From positions 3,782,001 to 3,846,000 of the forward strand of contig NC_011740.1 of assembly GCF_000026225.1 (NCBI RefSeq): a stretch of 64,000 nucleotides of DNA, read 5' to 3'. The DNA is from Escherichia fergusonii ATCC 35469. Its GTDB lineage: Bacteria; Pseudomonadota; Gammaproteobacteria; Enterobacterales; Enterobacteriaceae. The notes under the pieces were generated by a model that did no database searches, had not been told where the DNA came from, and was given only the letters and a program-made list of their open reading frames with translations. A program made the translations under genes and the position numbers. Every line of letters begins with the position of its first letter. Position 1 is the stretch's first letter. Below are positions 1-7,543 of the stretch, one piece after another.

Positions 1-683
1 ATGTTGTTGGTATCCTGGAATTCGTCCACCAGGATATTGGTAAAACGTTCGCGGTAGTGTTGCAGGATATGCGGCTTGTTAAGCCACAGTTCGTGGGCGC
101 GTAGCAGGAGTTCAGCGAAGTCTACCAGGCCCGCGCGGTCGCACGCTTCCTGATACGCCTGATACACCTTCTGCCAGGTCTGCTCCACCGGATTACCGTA
201 GCTTTGAATATGATGCGGACGAAGGCCTTCATCTTTCTGGCTGTTGATGTACCACATTGCCTGGCGCGGCGGCCACTGCTTCTCGTCGAGGTTCATGGCT
301 TTGATCAGACGCTTAAGCAGGCGCAGCTGGTCTTCGCTGTCGAGGATCTGGAAATCCTGCGGCAGGTTGGCGTCCATATGGTGCGCACGCAGCAGACGGT
401 GTGCCAGCCCGTGGAAAGTGCCGACCCACATACCGCCCTGGCTGGTACCCATCAGTTGCCCGATACGATGGCGCATTTCCGCCGCCGCTTTGTTGGTAAA
501 TGTCACCGCCATAATCGAGTACGGCGAGCAGTTTTCCACGCTCATCAGCCAGGCGATACGATGCACCAGTACGCGCGTCTTACCACTGCCCGCGCCCGCC
601 AGCACCAGAAGGTTGCTGCGTGGCGCGGCCACCGCTTCGCGCTGTTTGTCATTAAGGCTGTCGAGCAGGTAAGAAACGTCCAT
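1..683 (-). CDS. uvrD: DNA helicase II UvrD (5' part, runs off window)
   Basis: Superfamily 1A 3'-5' DNA helicase of nucleotide excision repair and mismatch repair. Only the first ~227 codons are present; the rest lies left of position 1. The start ATG at 681-683 gives MDVSYLLDSLNDKQREAV, the UvrD N-terminus as I know it. The Q motif (NDKQREAV) and the Walker A motif GAGSGKT at residues 30-36 follow, then the VTFTNKAA motif Ia. A LexA box lies about 60 bases upstream, as expected for an SOS gene. Rep, the paralogous helicase, is encoded at 39044-41065. Confidence 0.97.
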   Translation of the reverse strand, partial: MDVSYLLDSLNDKQREAVAAPRSNLLVLAGAGSGKTRVLVHRIAWLMSVENCSPYSIMAVTFTNKAAAEMRHRIGQLMGTSQGGMWVGTFHGLAHRLLRAHHMDANLPQDFQILDSEDQLRLLKRLIKAMNLDEKQWPPRQAMWYINSQKDEGLRPHHIQSYGNPVEQTWQKVYQAYQEACDRAGLVDFAELLLRAHELWLNKPHILQHYRERFTNILVDEFQDTNN

Positions 684-741
684 TGGCACCGCCGCGTAAA
701 AATAGGTTGGGCGGAAAAGCGCGACGCCCTCCGCCAAAAAG

Positions 742-757
742 CTGGGTATATATACAG
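742..757 (-). promoter_or_regulatory. LexA box of uvrD
   Basis: On the minus strand the sequence reads CTGTATATATACCCAG, matching the SOS consensus CTG-N10-CAG with the typical alternating TA core. It lies about 60 bases before the uvrD start codon, where LexA represses uvrD until DNA damage. It sits between yigB (stop at 767) and uvrD, so uvrD has its own promoter here. Confidence 0.93.
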
Positions 758-766
758 ATTTGCTGA

Positions 767-1483
767 TTATATCAGCGAGGTCAGAGATGCCAACCGGGAA
801 ATTTCCAGATGCGGCAGTAAACGGCTGTCCCAGGTTTGCATCAGATCGCCATTTTCCGGTCTGATCCAACAGGCCTGCATTCCGCTGCGAATTGCCCCAC
901 CCACGTCAGTGGTGAGATCGTCCCCGACATGTAAGATCTCGCCGATCGGCACGTTGAGTTTTTCCGCCGCCAGAAAGTACATATCGCTGAACGGTTTCGA
1001 GCGCCCGTGCGGACCAGCGCGCAGCACAAACTCAAAATAATCCCCCAAACCAAACAGTTCCGGCTGGGCGTTGCCGTTGGTGATCGCCACCAGCGGCCAT
1101 TTCTTCGCCAGCTGTTTTAAGGTGTCGTGCGTTTGCTGCGGAACGTCGATCCGGCTACGCCATTTGGCAAAGTTGATCATTGCCGCGTGTGCGCCTGCAC
1201 TGGCTTCTTCTGCGCTCAGCCCGGCGTCGAGCATCGCTTGTTCTATTGAGCGAAAACGCCAACGCGTCACATCATGATAAATCTCGGGTTCCGCTTCCCG
1301 TACCGCCTGACGCAGACGTTGCAGATCTTCATTCTGGAAGCTGCGCAGCGCCGGATGGTAATTTTGCACAAAGATAAGCGCCTCCTGCTCAGTGCGCAAA
1401 ATCACCGGACGGTTATCGTAAAGGGTATCATCCAGGTCAAAGGTGAGCGCCGAGATGCGCCCCAAAGGCCGGTAAAAACGCAT
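767..1483 (-). CDS. yigB: HAD-family phosphatase YigB
   Basis: Haloacid dehalogenase-like phosphatase of 238 residues, the K-12 length. The catalytic motif FDLDDTLYDN puts the nucleophile at Asp16 and the acid/base at Asp18. A late HVGDDLTTDV motif supplies the Mg-binding aspartates. Family knowledge assigns it 5-amino-6-(5-phospho-D-ribitylamino)uracil phosphatase activity in riboflavin synthesis, plus FMN hydrolase activity. Its start overlaps the xerC stop by one base, so it is the last gene of dapF-yigA-xerC-yigB and is translationally coupled to xerC. Confidence 0.95.
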   Translation of the reverse strand: MRFYRPLGRISALTFDLDDTLYDNRPVILRTEQEALIFVQNYHPALRSFQNEDLQRLRQAVREAEPEIYHDVTRWRFRSIEQAMLDAGLSAEEASAGAHAAMINFAKWRSRIDVPQQTHDTLKQLAKKWPLVAITNGNAQPELFGLGDYFEFVLRAGPHGRSKPFSDMYFLAAEKLNVPIGEILHVGDDLTTDVGGAIRSGMQACWIRPENGDLMQTWDSRLLPHLEISRLASLTSLI

Positions 1484-2379
1484 TATTTCCCCCGTTTGGC
1501 GCGTGGATGCGCCGCATCGTACACCGAGGCAAGGTGTTGAAAATCAAGATGAGTATAGATTTGCGTGGTGGAGAGGTTGGCATGACCCAGCAGCTCCTGC
1601 ACACCACGAAGATCGCCGCTCGACTCCAGCATATGGGTAGCGAACGAGTGACGTAATTTATGCGGGTGAACGTGATTATTCAGCCCTTGTTTTATGCCCC
1701 ATTCGGCAAAGCGTTTCTGCACATTACGCGCGGAGATGCGTTTGCCCAGTTTCGACAGAAAAAGCGCGTCGTCTTCACTACCAAACAGGTCGCGCAAATC
1801 AAGCCAGTGCTCAATCCACGCCACGGCGTTGCGACCAATCGGCAGGCGGCGCTCTTTGCTGCCTTTCCCCATCACCCACACTTCGCCGGACTCCAGGTCG
1901 AGGTGTTTGATATCGAGCCCCACCAGCTCGGAAAGACGCAGACCCGCGCCGTACATCACTTCCAGCATTGCCCGATCGCGCACGGCGAGAGGATCGTTGA
2001 TATCAATATCCAGCAGCCGATTCATATCATCGACGTCGATGTTTTTCGGCAGATGACGCGGCGCTTTCGGTGCCGAAACACCTTTCGCCGGGTTAGCTTT
2101 GAGTTCGTTCTGGCTGACCAGCCAGTCAAAAAAGCTACGTAGCGCAGAGAGGCGTAATGCGAGGCTTGCCGCACCCAGCCCTTTACGGCGACTGCGTACA
2201 GCAAAATTACGCACCATCGTCACATCACATTGCTGCCAGCTTTGCAGGCCGTTTTCGCTGGCAAAATTGATGATCGCCTCAAGCTGACGCTGGTAGTTAA
2301 GCAGGGTTATCGGGCTAAGCTGACGCTCCACGCTCAGATAACGTAGGTAGCGTTCTACATCGGTGTGTAAATCGGTCAT
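1483..2379 (-). CDS. xerC: Site-specific tyrosine recombinase XerC
   Basis: Tyrosine recombinase that acts with XerD at dif (and at plasmid cer/psi sites) to resolve chromosome dimers before division. The 298 residues equal the usual XerC length. An N-terminal SAM-like DNA-binding domain precedes the catalytic domain. The catalytic residues are visible: Arg in [10 protein letters not shown] (about 148), His and Arg in [14 protein letters not shown] (about 240/243), His in GHANLST (about 266) and the nucleophile Tyr in QIYTH (about 275). Its ATG overlaps the yigA stop by 4 bases (ATGA), indicating translational coupling. Confidence 0.97.
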
Positions 2380-3083
2380 ACGCGTTCAATCCAACGCTCC
2401 AGAAGCTCCGGCAACATCAGCGCAATTTCATGCAGTAACTGCGTTCCCTGCCCTTGTTGATAGTGACTGGCATCACGGCTGGTGAACAGCACCACGCCTA
2501 AATCAGCATCGCTTCCCAGCATCGACATCGCCACCGATCCCACCGCTTTCGCTTCCGGTAGCACCACCAGCAACTCCGGTCCGTTAAGCGGCCCCAGATA
2601 GTGCTGTTCCTGCCCCAGACGCTGAATACGCAGCGGTTCGAAAGACTGACGGCTTAATGCGAGATGAGTGTAGTTCGACGGCGCACCTAAGCGCCAGCGA
2701 TCCGGAAACAGACGCAGACTCGCACCTGCCAGGCCGAGATCGCGTGCCCAGCGGTGAAAACGCATCAGCATATCGTCGAGACTGCTGGCGGCGGTGAGAC
2801 TACGCTGCAGGTAAAGTAAGCGATAGAACAAGCCTTCGTTGGCGATAGCCTGTTCCATCAACAGCGCCATGTTCTCTTCCAGAACATGAATATGATTACG
2901 TGCGCGGGCCATGTGCCACTCGACCAACGAAACGGTGCCGCGTACCGGATGCGGCACACGTATCGCTTCTACTGCGCGCGCATTGCGGATAAAAAACTCA
3001 GGATTTTTAATCAGATAATCGACAACCGCCCGGTCATCTAGCTCCGTGAGTGTTTCCTGCAGTTCTTCCCCTGGTTGCTTCAT
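2376..3083 (-). CDS. yigA: DUF484 family protein YigA
   Basis: Protein of 235 residues of the DUF484 (GAF-like) family, always found between dapF and xerC in enterobacteria. It starts [20 protein letters not shown] and contains the NPEFF motif near residue 30 typical of the family. A short helical region (about 55-80) precedes a compact GAF-like domain. The biochemical function is not known to me. It overlaps dapF by 4 bases upstream and xerC by 4 bases downstream, so the three proteins are probably made from one coupled message. Confidence 0.93.
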
Positions 3084-3904
3084 AGATGAATAAATCCGTC
3101 GTAGACATGTACCGCCGGCCCCGTCATATATAACGGGTGACCCGGACCTTTCCAGGCGATATCAAGACGACCGCCGGGGAGTTCCACGCGTACTTCTTCG
3201 GCCAGCAAACCTTGCTGAATCCCTACCGCCACCGCCGCACACGCGCCGCTGCCGCAGGCCTGGGTTTCTCCTGCCCCACGCTCATAAACGCGTAAACGAA
3301 TATGCTCGCGTTTAACCACTTGCATAAAACCGATATTGGCGCGCTCCGGAAAACGTTCGTGGCTTTCCAGAACAGGACCAAGCGTTTCTACCGCTGCAGT
3401 ATCGACATCATCAACCTGAATCACGCAATGCGGATTTCCCATCGACACCACGCCGCATAAGATTGTCTGCTCGGCGGCGCGCATAATATAGGTCTTTTCC
3501 GCTTTGTTAGCGCGAAACGGCACGGCGGAAGGTTCGAAGTTGGGTTCGCCCATATTTACGCGGACCAGATCATCATCGGTGACGGTCAGAACCATCCGCC
3601 CGTTGGCGGTGCTGACGCGGATATCGCGCTTATTGGTCAGCCCTTTCAGGCGCACAAAACGGGCAAAGCAGCGCGCACCGTTGCCGCACTGCGCCACTTC
3701 ACTGCCATCAGCATTGAAAATGCGATAGTGGAAGTCCAGTTCGGGATCGTAAGGTGGCTCTACCACCAGCAGTTGGTCAAACCCTACCCCCAGGTGCCGA
3801 TCCGCCAGGCGACGAATCAGTTCCGGTGAAAAAAAGACATTCTGCGTTACCGCGTCGACGACCATAAAATCGTTGCCAAGGCCATGCATTTTCGAGAACT
3901 GCAT
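3080..3904 (-). CDS. dapF: Diaminopimelate epimerase
   Basis: Converts LL-diaminopimelate to meso-diaminopimelate, the precursor of lysine and the peptidoglycan cross-linking residue; PLP-independent and cytoplasmic. The protein is 274 residues. Both catalytic cysteines are present, in QCGNGARCF (about Cys73) and TQACGSGAC (about Cys217). Two ATG codons are adjacent; the second (3902-3904) is chosen because it sits 6 bases from the GGAG ribosome site, whereas the first is only 3 bases away. First gene of the dapF-yigA-xerC-yigB run. Confidence 0.97.
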
Positions 3905-3940
3905 CATTTACTCCAATCACGCGGGTACAGAAACTGACTT

Positions 3941-4144
3941 TTAGTAATTCACCTGGGATGGACCATCGCCAGTGGCGCGGTCGTTTTTATCCGGCACCGT
4001 GGATTGCGTTTGCGTCTCTACCGGTTTGGTCGGCGGCGGTGCGTTTTTATCTGCAGGCGGGAAATAGAGCGGACCTTTCAGACCGCAGCCCGTCAGGCTG
4101 AAGAGAGTAAGTAATACAGTGAGTGCCTTAAACACGTTTTTCAT
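3941..4144 (-). CDS. lptM: Outer-membrane lipoprotein LptM (YifL)
   Basis: Small lipoprotein of 67 residues. The signal peptide has a short positive N-region, a hydrophobic core and the lipobox LTGC with the lipidated Cys at residue 20. The mature part begins CGLKGPLYFPP, the conserved LptM motif, followed by a Pro/Thr-rich tail. From published work LptM (YifL) binds the LptD-LptE lipopolysaccharide translocon and helps LptD disulfide maturation; this is family knowledge. It lies 36 bases upstream of dapF on the same strand and may be co-transcribed with it. It is divergent from the DKNYY-like pair. Confidence 0.93.
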   Translation of the reverse strand: MKNVFKALTVLLTLFSLTGCGLKGPLYFPPADKNAPPPTKPVETQTQSTVPDKNDRATGDGPSQVNY

Positions 4145-4332
4145 TATGGATTGCCTGTAAAGTTCATCGCTTTCTGCTTTCTATCATCGCAGGAGAAGAC
4201 GTAAAAGCAAGCGTTTAGCGACTCTTTATGAAGTCTGAAAAGTGAGTAAATGCTGCGAGTATAACGCTTACACGTGGGGATTTATGTTTTGCTGGTAGTT
4301 TCGTGATCGGCACCTCGCGCCAGGATGGCTTT

Positions 4333-5811
4333 ATGCACTATCGCAACGTGGTTTGTTTGTTGTCTTGTTCGTTATTCTTATCCCCGGCATGGGGATGTCG
4401 GCTTTCCGCGCCTGAACATAATATTTACCAGAAACAGGGAAAAGGCGTGGTGTACCTGCGCCCTTATAAAGAAACAAATCTTTCTCTACCTGACGTGAAT
4501 TACAAGAGTTTGCGTCGTTTACCTAATTTATTAATAGACGCAACAACACAAGATGAATGGAATAAAGAACCACCTCTGACTGATCTAACAACTGACAACC
4601 TCTATGAGGGCGCACAAGCCTGGTATCCCCATTACTCCTGGCATAGCGATGGTCGCTATATCCTCTACGCGGGTGAAGTAGTGCAAAATCCTCACGACGC
4701 ACCACCCGTCGATATCGCCTCATTCAAGGCATGGGGAGATTTTGCCGCGGATAAACACAGTCTCTATTTTGAAGGCAAGCGCACCGATAACAATGGCGGG
4801 GGAAATCGCTTAGATATCAAAACACTGCATCAGGTGGAATTCCGGCCTCCCTGGGATCCTGACTTACTGGGGCTGATATTACGTGACGCTAATTTCTTGT
4901 ATATCAATGGGCATCGCCTCGCAGATCCCGATAGTTTCCGTGTGCTGGCACAAAAGTCATGGGATCAGCGAGGAAAGTTTTCTACCGCGTTTAATCCCTG
5001 TGTGGCTATGCCATTTGGCCCCTGGGATACCCTGGCTCGTACACGGACCAAAATCCTGATCAACGGCGAACAGCTTGATGCCGACCCGGACACCTTTTCC
5101 GTCGTGCGCTGGATGCCCGGCTCACTCTTGACCTGGCGTGATAAAAACGGGCTACAGCGTAAAGTCCTCGACAAGGAAAATCTGGCGTGGGATGAAGATT
5201 TAACAAAGCACTGTCTGGATTTTTCTCTGCTGGAAAAGAAAGTGTTCTGGCGTAAAGGGCCTGCTTGTAAACAGGAAGAATTACCGGGGCTCGATCCTGA
5301 ACAGTTCCACCCCATCAGTGATGCTGTCGCCCAGTATCAGGATTCGCTTTATACCATCATCGAAACAGAGTCTGGTGACCGCAAGCTGGAGATCGTGAAA
5401 CTTGATGATCCCAATCTTATTATCAACAAACGTTTCAACGCCGGGAAACGCCACGGCTATTTACTTACGCGTGCCGAAGGGTGGCCATACCATTCCGGTT
5501 TACACGTGTTTGAATCTGACGGACCGCTGATCTTACTGGATAACCGCTCTCCGGATGAACGCGAAGCCCATCTTAATGACCATCCCTTTTTGCGCAGATG
5601 GTATGCCCGCGATAACCGCTACGTTTACAGCTTTGATGGCGCGCAGCTCTGGCGATACCGCACTGCGGATCCGAAACAAGTTCGCTTAATCTGGAAGGAA
5701 CAACATTCGGGATATGGCTACGGGGTAAATTACAAAACGGGATATCTGGACGGAAAAATTACCGATGACGGCGAATTTATTCCTGCCCCGCGCAATGAGG
5801 CGACAAAATGA
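4333..5811 (+). CDS. Exported DKNYY-like repeat protein, first of a tandem pair
   Basis: Predicted secreted protein of 492 residues. ATG at 4333 is preferred over a GTG at 4303 because AGGAT lies 6 bases upstream of it and the signal peptide (MHYRNVVCLLSCSLFLSPAWGC) starts there. Cleavage is near Gly-Cys; the site is a poor lipobox (AWGC), so lipidation is doubtful. The mature part repeats short units such as DKHSLYFEGKR, DANFLYINGHRL and DNRYVYSFDGAQL, the pattern of the DKNYY family. It shares VDIASF, DKxSLYF and LPGxxPEQFH blocks with the next gene, so the two are diverged duplicates. Its stop overlaps the next ATG (ATGA). Function unknown. K-12 has, as I recall, only a remnant (yzcX) here. 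Confidence 0.75.
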   Translation: MHYRNVVCLLSCSLFLSPAWGCRLSAPEHNIYQKQGKGVVYLRPYKETNLSLPDVNYKSLRRLPNLLIDATTQDEWNKEPPLTDLTTDNLYEGAQAWYPHYSWHSDGRYILYAGEVVQNPHDAPPVDIASFKAWGDFAADKHSLYFEGKRTDNNGGGNRLDIKTLHQVEFRPPWDPDLLGLILRDANFLYINGHRLADPDSFRVLAQKSWDQRGKFSTAFNPCVAMPFGPWDTLARTRTKILINGEQLDADPDTFSVVRWMPGSLLTWRDKNGLQRKVLDKENLAWDEDLTKHCLDFSLLEKKVFWRKGPACKQEELPGLDPEQFHPISDAVAQYQDSLYTIIETESGDRKLEIVKLDDPNLIINKRFNAGKRHGYLLTRAEGWPYHSGLHVFESDGPLILLDNRSPDEREAHLNDHPFLRRWYARDNRYVYSFDGAQLWRYRTADPKQVRLIWKEQHSGYGYGVNYKTGYLDGKITDDGEFIPAPRNEATK

Positions 5812-7121
5812 ATGGTCAAATAATCACAGTTGCACTCATCCTGTTGGGGCACATATTTCTGACGCCTGCTGTACAGGCCATAGGGTTCGACTATTACAAT
5901 GATCACGGTGTTATGTCTTACGGTAAAGGTTATGGGGAGGATGAGAAAATCATTGCCCAATTTCCGAAGATGAACAGAGCCGATTTGCGCCTTGTGACAA
6001 ATATATCCGGGGAGCGGGAGTTGGTGGAAGGCTATATACCCACCGATGAAATAAGCATAAAAAATGAGGAATACCACTGGGTGACAGACGGCCGCGTTAT
6101 TCTCTGGCGTGGCAAAATCGTTAGCAATCCACCGGGAACACCCACTGTCGATATTGCCAGCTTTCAGGCTATGGGCCGCTTCGCGGTCGATAAATATAGC
6201 CTCTATTTTGACGGACAGCGCACCGAAAGTAATAGCGGCGCGTCACGTGTTGATCTGGCGACACTAAAAGCTATCGAAGGTAACTCTACCACGCTGGTGG
6301 ATAGTAAAAATCTCTACTTGTCTGGTCGACGTCAGGGGAGCAGCAGTAATGTTACTGTATTAGAAAAAAGATGGTGGGGTATTAATCCACGTCTTATGAG
6401 TGTAAACAGAAATTCGTATGCCAATGATCTACTTATCCGCAGTGGGCAGAACATTTATTTAAATGGCGTTCGCCTTGCAGCGAATGCAGATTCATTTGAG
6501 ATAATTCGCTGGATACCCCATTCACTGCTGGTTTTTCGCGACAACAAGGGTTTGCATCGTTATCCCTTTGGTCAATTATCAGGCAAGGCAATACCCGTAG
6601 ATGATGACGTCTCTTTTGAAGTAGGGGAAAGTCGCGTTCGCTGGCGTAAACAGCTCACGCCCGACCGTCAGTGGAGCCAGTGGATAGACCTACCAGGTAT
6701 TGAACCTGAACAATTTCATCTGATTACTGACAATATTGCGCAGTATAAAGATCGGCTGTATGTAACAAAATTATCGACTTTTGGTGAAGACCAGCTTGAA
6801 ATAATCCCGCTGGATTCGCCAGACCTGGTCATTGATCACTCATTTAATCGCGGCAAACAGCATGCTTACTTTATCCACCTATTACGGTCACGCAAGAGCG
6901 TGCAAATTATTCCAGTTAACGGTCCGCTAACTAAAAACGATCGCTTCGCTTATGACGATCGCAATGTTTATACATGGACCGATACAGAGGTAAGGATTAC
7001 ACCCTCCCCCTGCCCAGCGAAAACATACGTCAGAGAAAAGAATGTCCGTGAAATTCATAACAGCGACATTATTATTCCGGTGACGGAGGAATCGTGCCGG
7101 AACGCAGCAGCAGACGGGTAA
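5808..7121 (+). CDS. Exported DKNYY-like repeat protein, second of a tandem pair
   Basis: Predicted secreted protein of 437 residues, translationally coupled to the preceding paralogue through an ATGA overlap. The signal peptide (about residues 1-24) ends in a type I site AVQA. The mature protein carries DKYSLYFDGQR, DSKNLYLSGRR, GQNIYLNGVRL and DDRNVYTWTD, tyrosine-bearing DKNYY-type repeats likely to form beta-structure. It is shorter than its partner at the C-terminus, which is unrelated and contains two cysteines. Codon use is more AT-rich than in neighbouring housekeeping genes. No catalytic motif is visible. A periplasmic or surface role is inference from the signal peptide only. Confidence 0.75.
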   Translation: MNGQIITVALILLGHIFLTPAVQAIGFDYYNDHGVMSYGKGYGEDEKIIAQFPKMNRADLRLVTNISGERELVEGYIPTDEISIKNEEYHWVTDGRVILWRGKIVSNPPGTPTVDIASFQAMGRFAVDKYSLYFDGQRTESNSGASRVDLATLKAIEGNSTTLVDSKNLYLSGRRQGSSSNVTVLEKRWWGINPRLMSVNRNSYANDLLIRSGQNIYLNGVRLAANADSFEIIRWIPHSLLVFRDNKGLHRYPFGQLSGKAIPVDDDVSFEVGESRVRWRKQLTPDRQWSQWIDLPGIEPEQFHLITDNIAQYKDRLYVTKLSTFGEDQLEIIPLDSPDLVIDHSFNRGKQHAYFIHLLRSRKSVQIIPVNGPLTKNDRFAYDDRNVYTWTDTEVRITPSPCPAKTYVREKNVREIHNSDIIIPVTEESCRNAAADG

Positions 7122-7124
7122 ACT

Positions 7125-7153
7125 TTGAAGCCCTGACACCATGCCGCTATACT
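7125..7153 (+). promoter_or_regulatory. cyaY promoter (candidate)
   Basis: A -35 element TTGAAG at 7125-7130 and a -10 element TATACT at 7148-7153 are separated by exactly 17 bases. They lie 30 bases before the cyaY ATG and begin just after the stop of the preceding DKNYY-like gene, so cyaY has its own sigma-70 promoter. Confidence 0.75.
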
Positions 7154-7183
7154 GCCGCCATCACCTAAAAACAGGAAACAACA

Positions 7184-7504
7184 ATGAACGACAGTGAATT
7201 TCATCGCCTGGCCGATACCCTGTGGCTGACCATTGAAGAACGTCTGGACGACTGGGATGGCGACAGCGATATCGACTGCGAAATCAACGGCGGTGTGCTG
7301 ACCATTACCTTTGAAAATGGCAGCAAAATCATTATCAACCGTCAGGAACCGCTGCACCAGGTGTGGCTGGCAACCAAACAGGGCGGCTACCATTTTGATC
7401 TGAAAGGCGATGAATGGATTTGCGACCGTAGCGGCGAAACCTTCTGGGATTTGCTGGAACAGGCGGCAACGCAGCAAGCGGGTGAAACAGTCAGTTTCCG
7501 CTAA
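7184..7504 (+). CDS. cyaY: Frataxin homologue CyaY
   Basis: Bacterial frataxin of 106 residues. It binds iron and the IscS desulfurase and modulates iron-sulfur cluster assembly. The acidic N-terminal helix (DDWDGDSDIDCEIN) that binds iron is present, followed by the beta-sheet core (LTITFENGSKIIINRQEPLHQVWLA) and GGYHFDLKGDEWICDRSGE. AGGAAA precedes the ATG. It is convergent with cyaA; a REP-like hairpin lies between them. Confidence 0.97.
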   Translation: MNDSEFHRLADTLWLTIEERLDDWDGDSDIDCEINGGVLTITFENGSKIIINRQEPLHQVWLATKQGGYHFDLKGDEWICDRSGETFWDLLEQAATQQAGETVSFR

Positions 7505-7508
7505 GATT

Positions 7509-7536
7509 GCATGCCGGATAAGCCTCGCTTTCCGGC
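7509..7536. repeat. REP-like palindrome between cyaY and cyaA
   Basis: The stretch contains GCCGGATAAG and an inverted CTTTCCGGC, the signature arms of an enterobacterial REP (palindromic unit). It sits in the 39-base gap between the convergent genes cyaY and cyaA and can fold on either strand, so it may stabilise or end both transcripts. Confidence 0.65.
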
Positions 7537-7543
7537 ACGCTCA

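Noticed and set aside
204..1040. 278-codon plus-strand open frame opposite uvrD and yigB
   Set aside because: It is antisense to two clearly conserved genes, crosses the LexA box and has no recognisable domain; a shadow frame.
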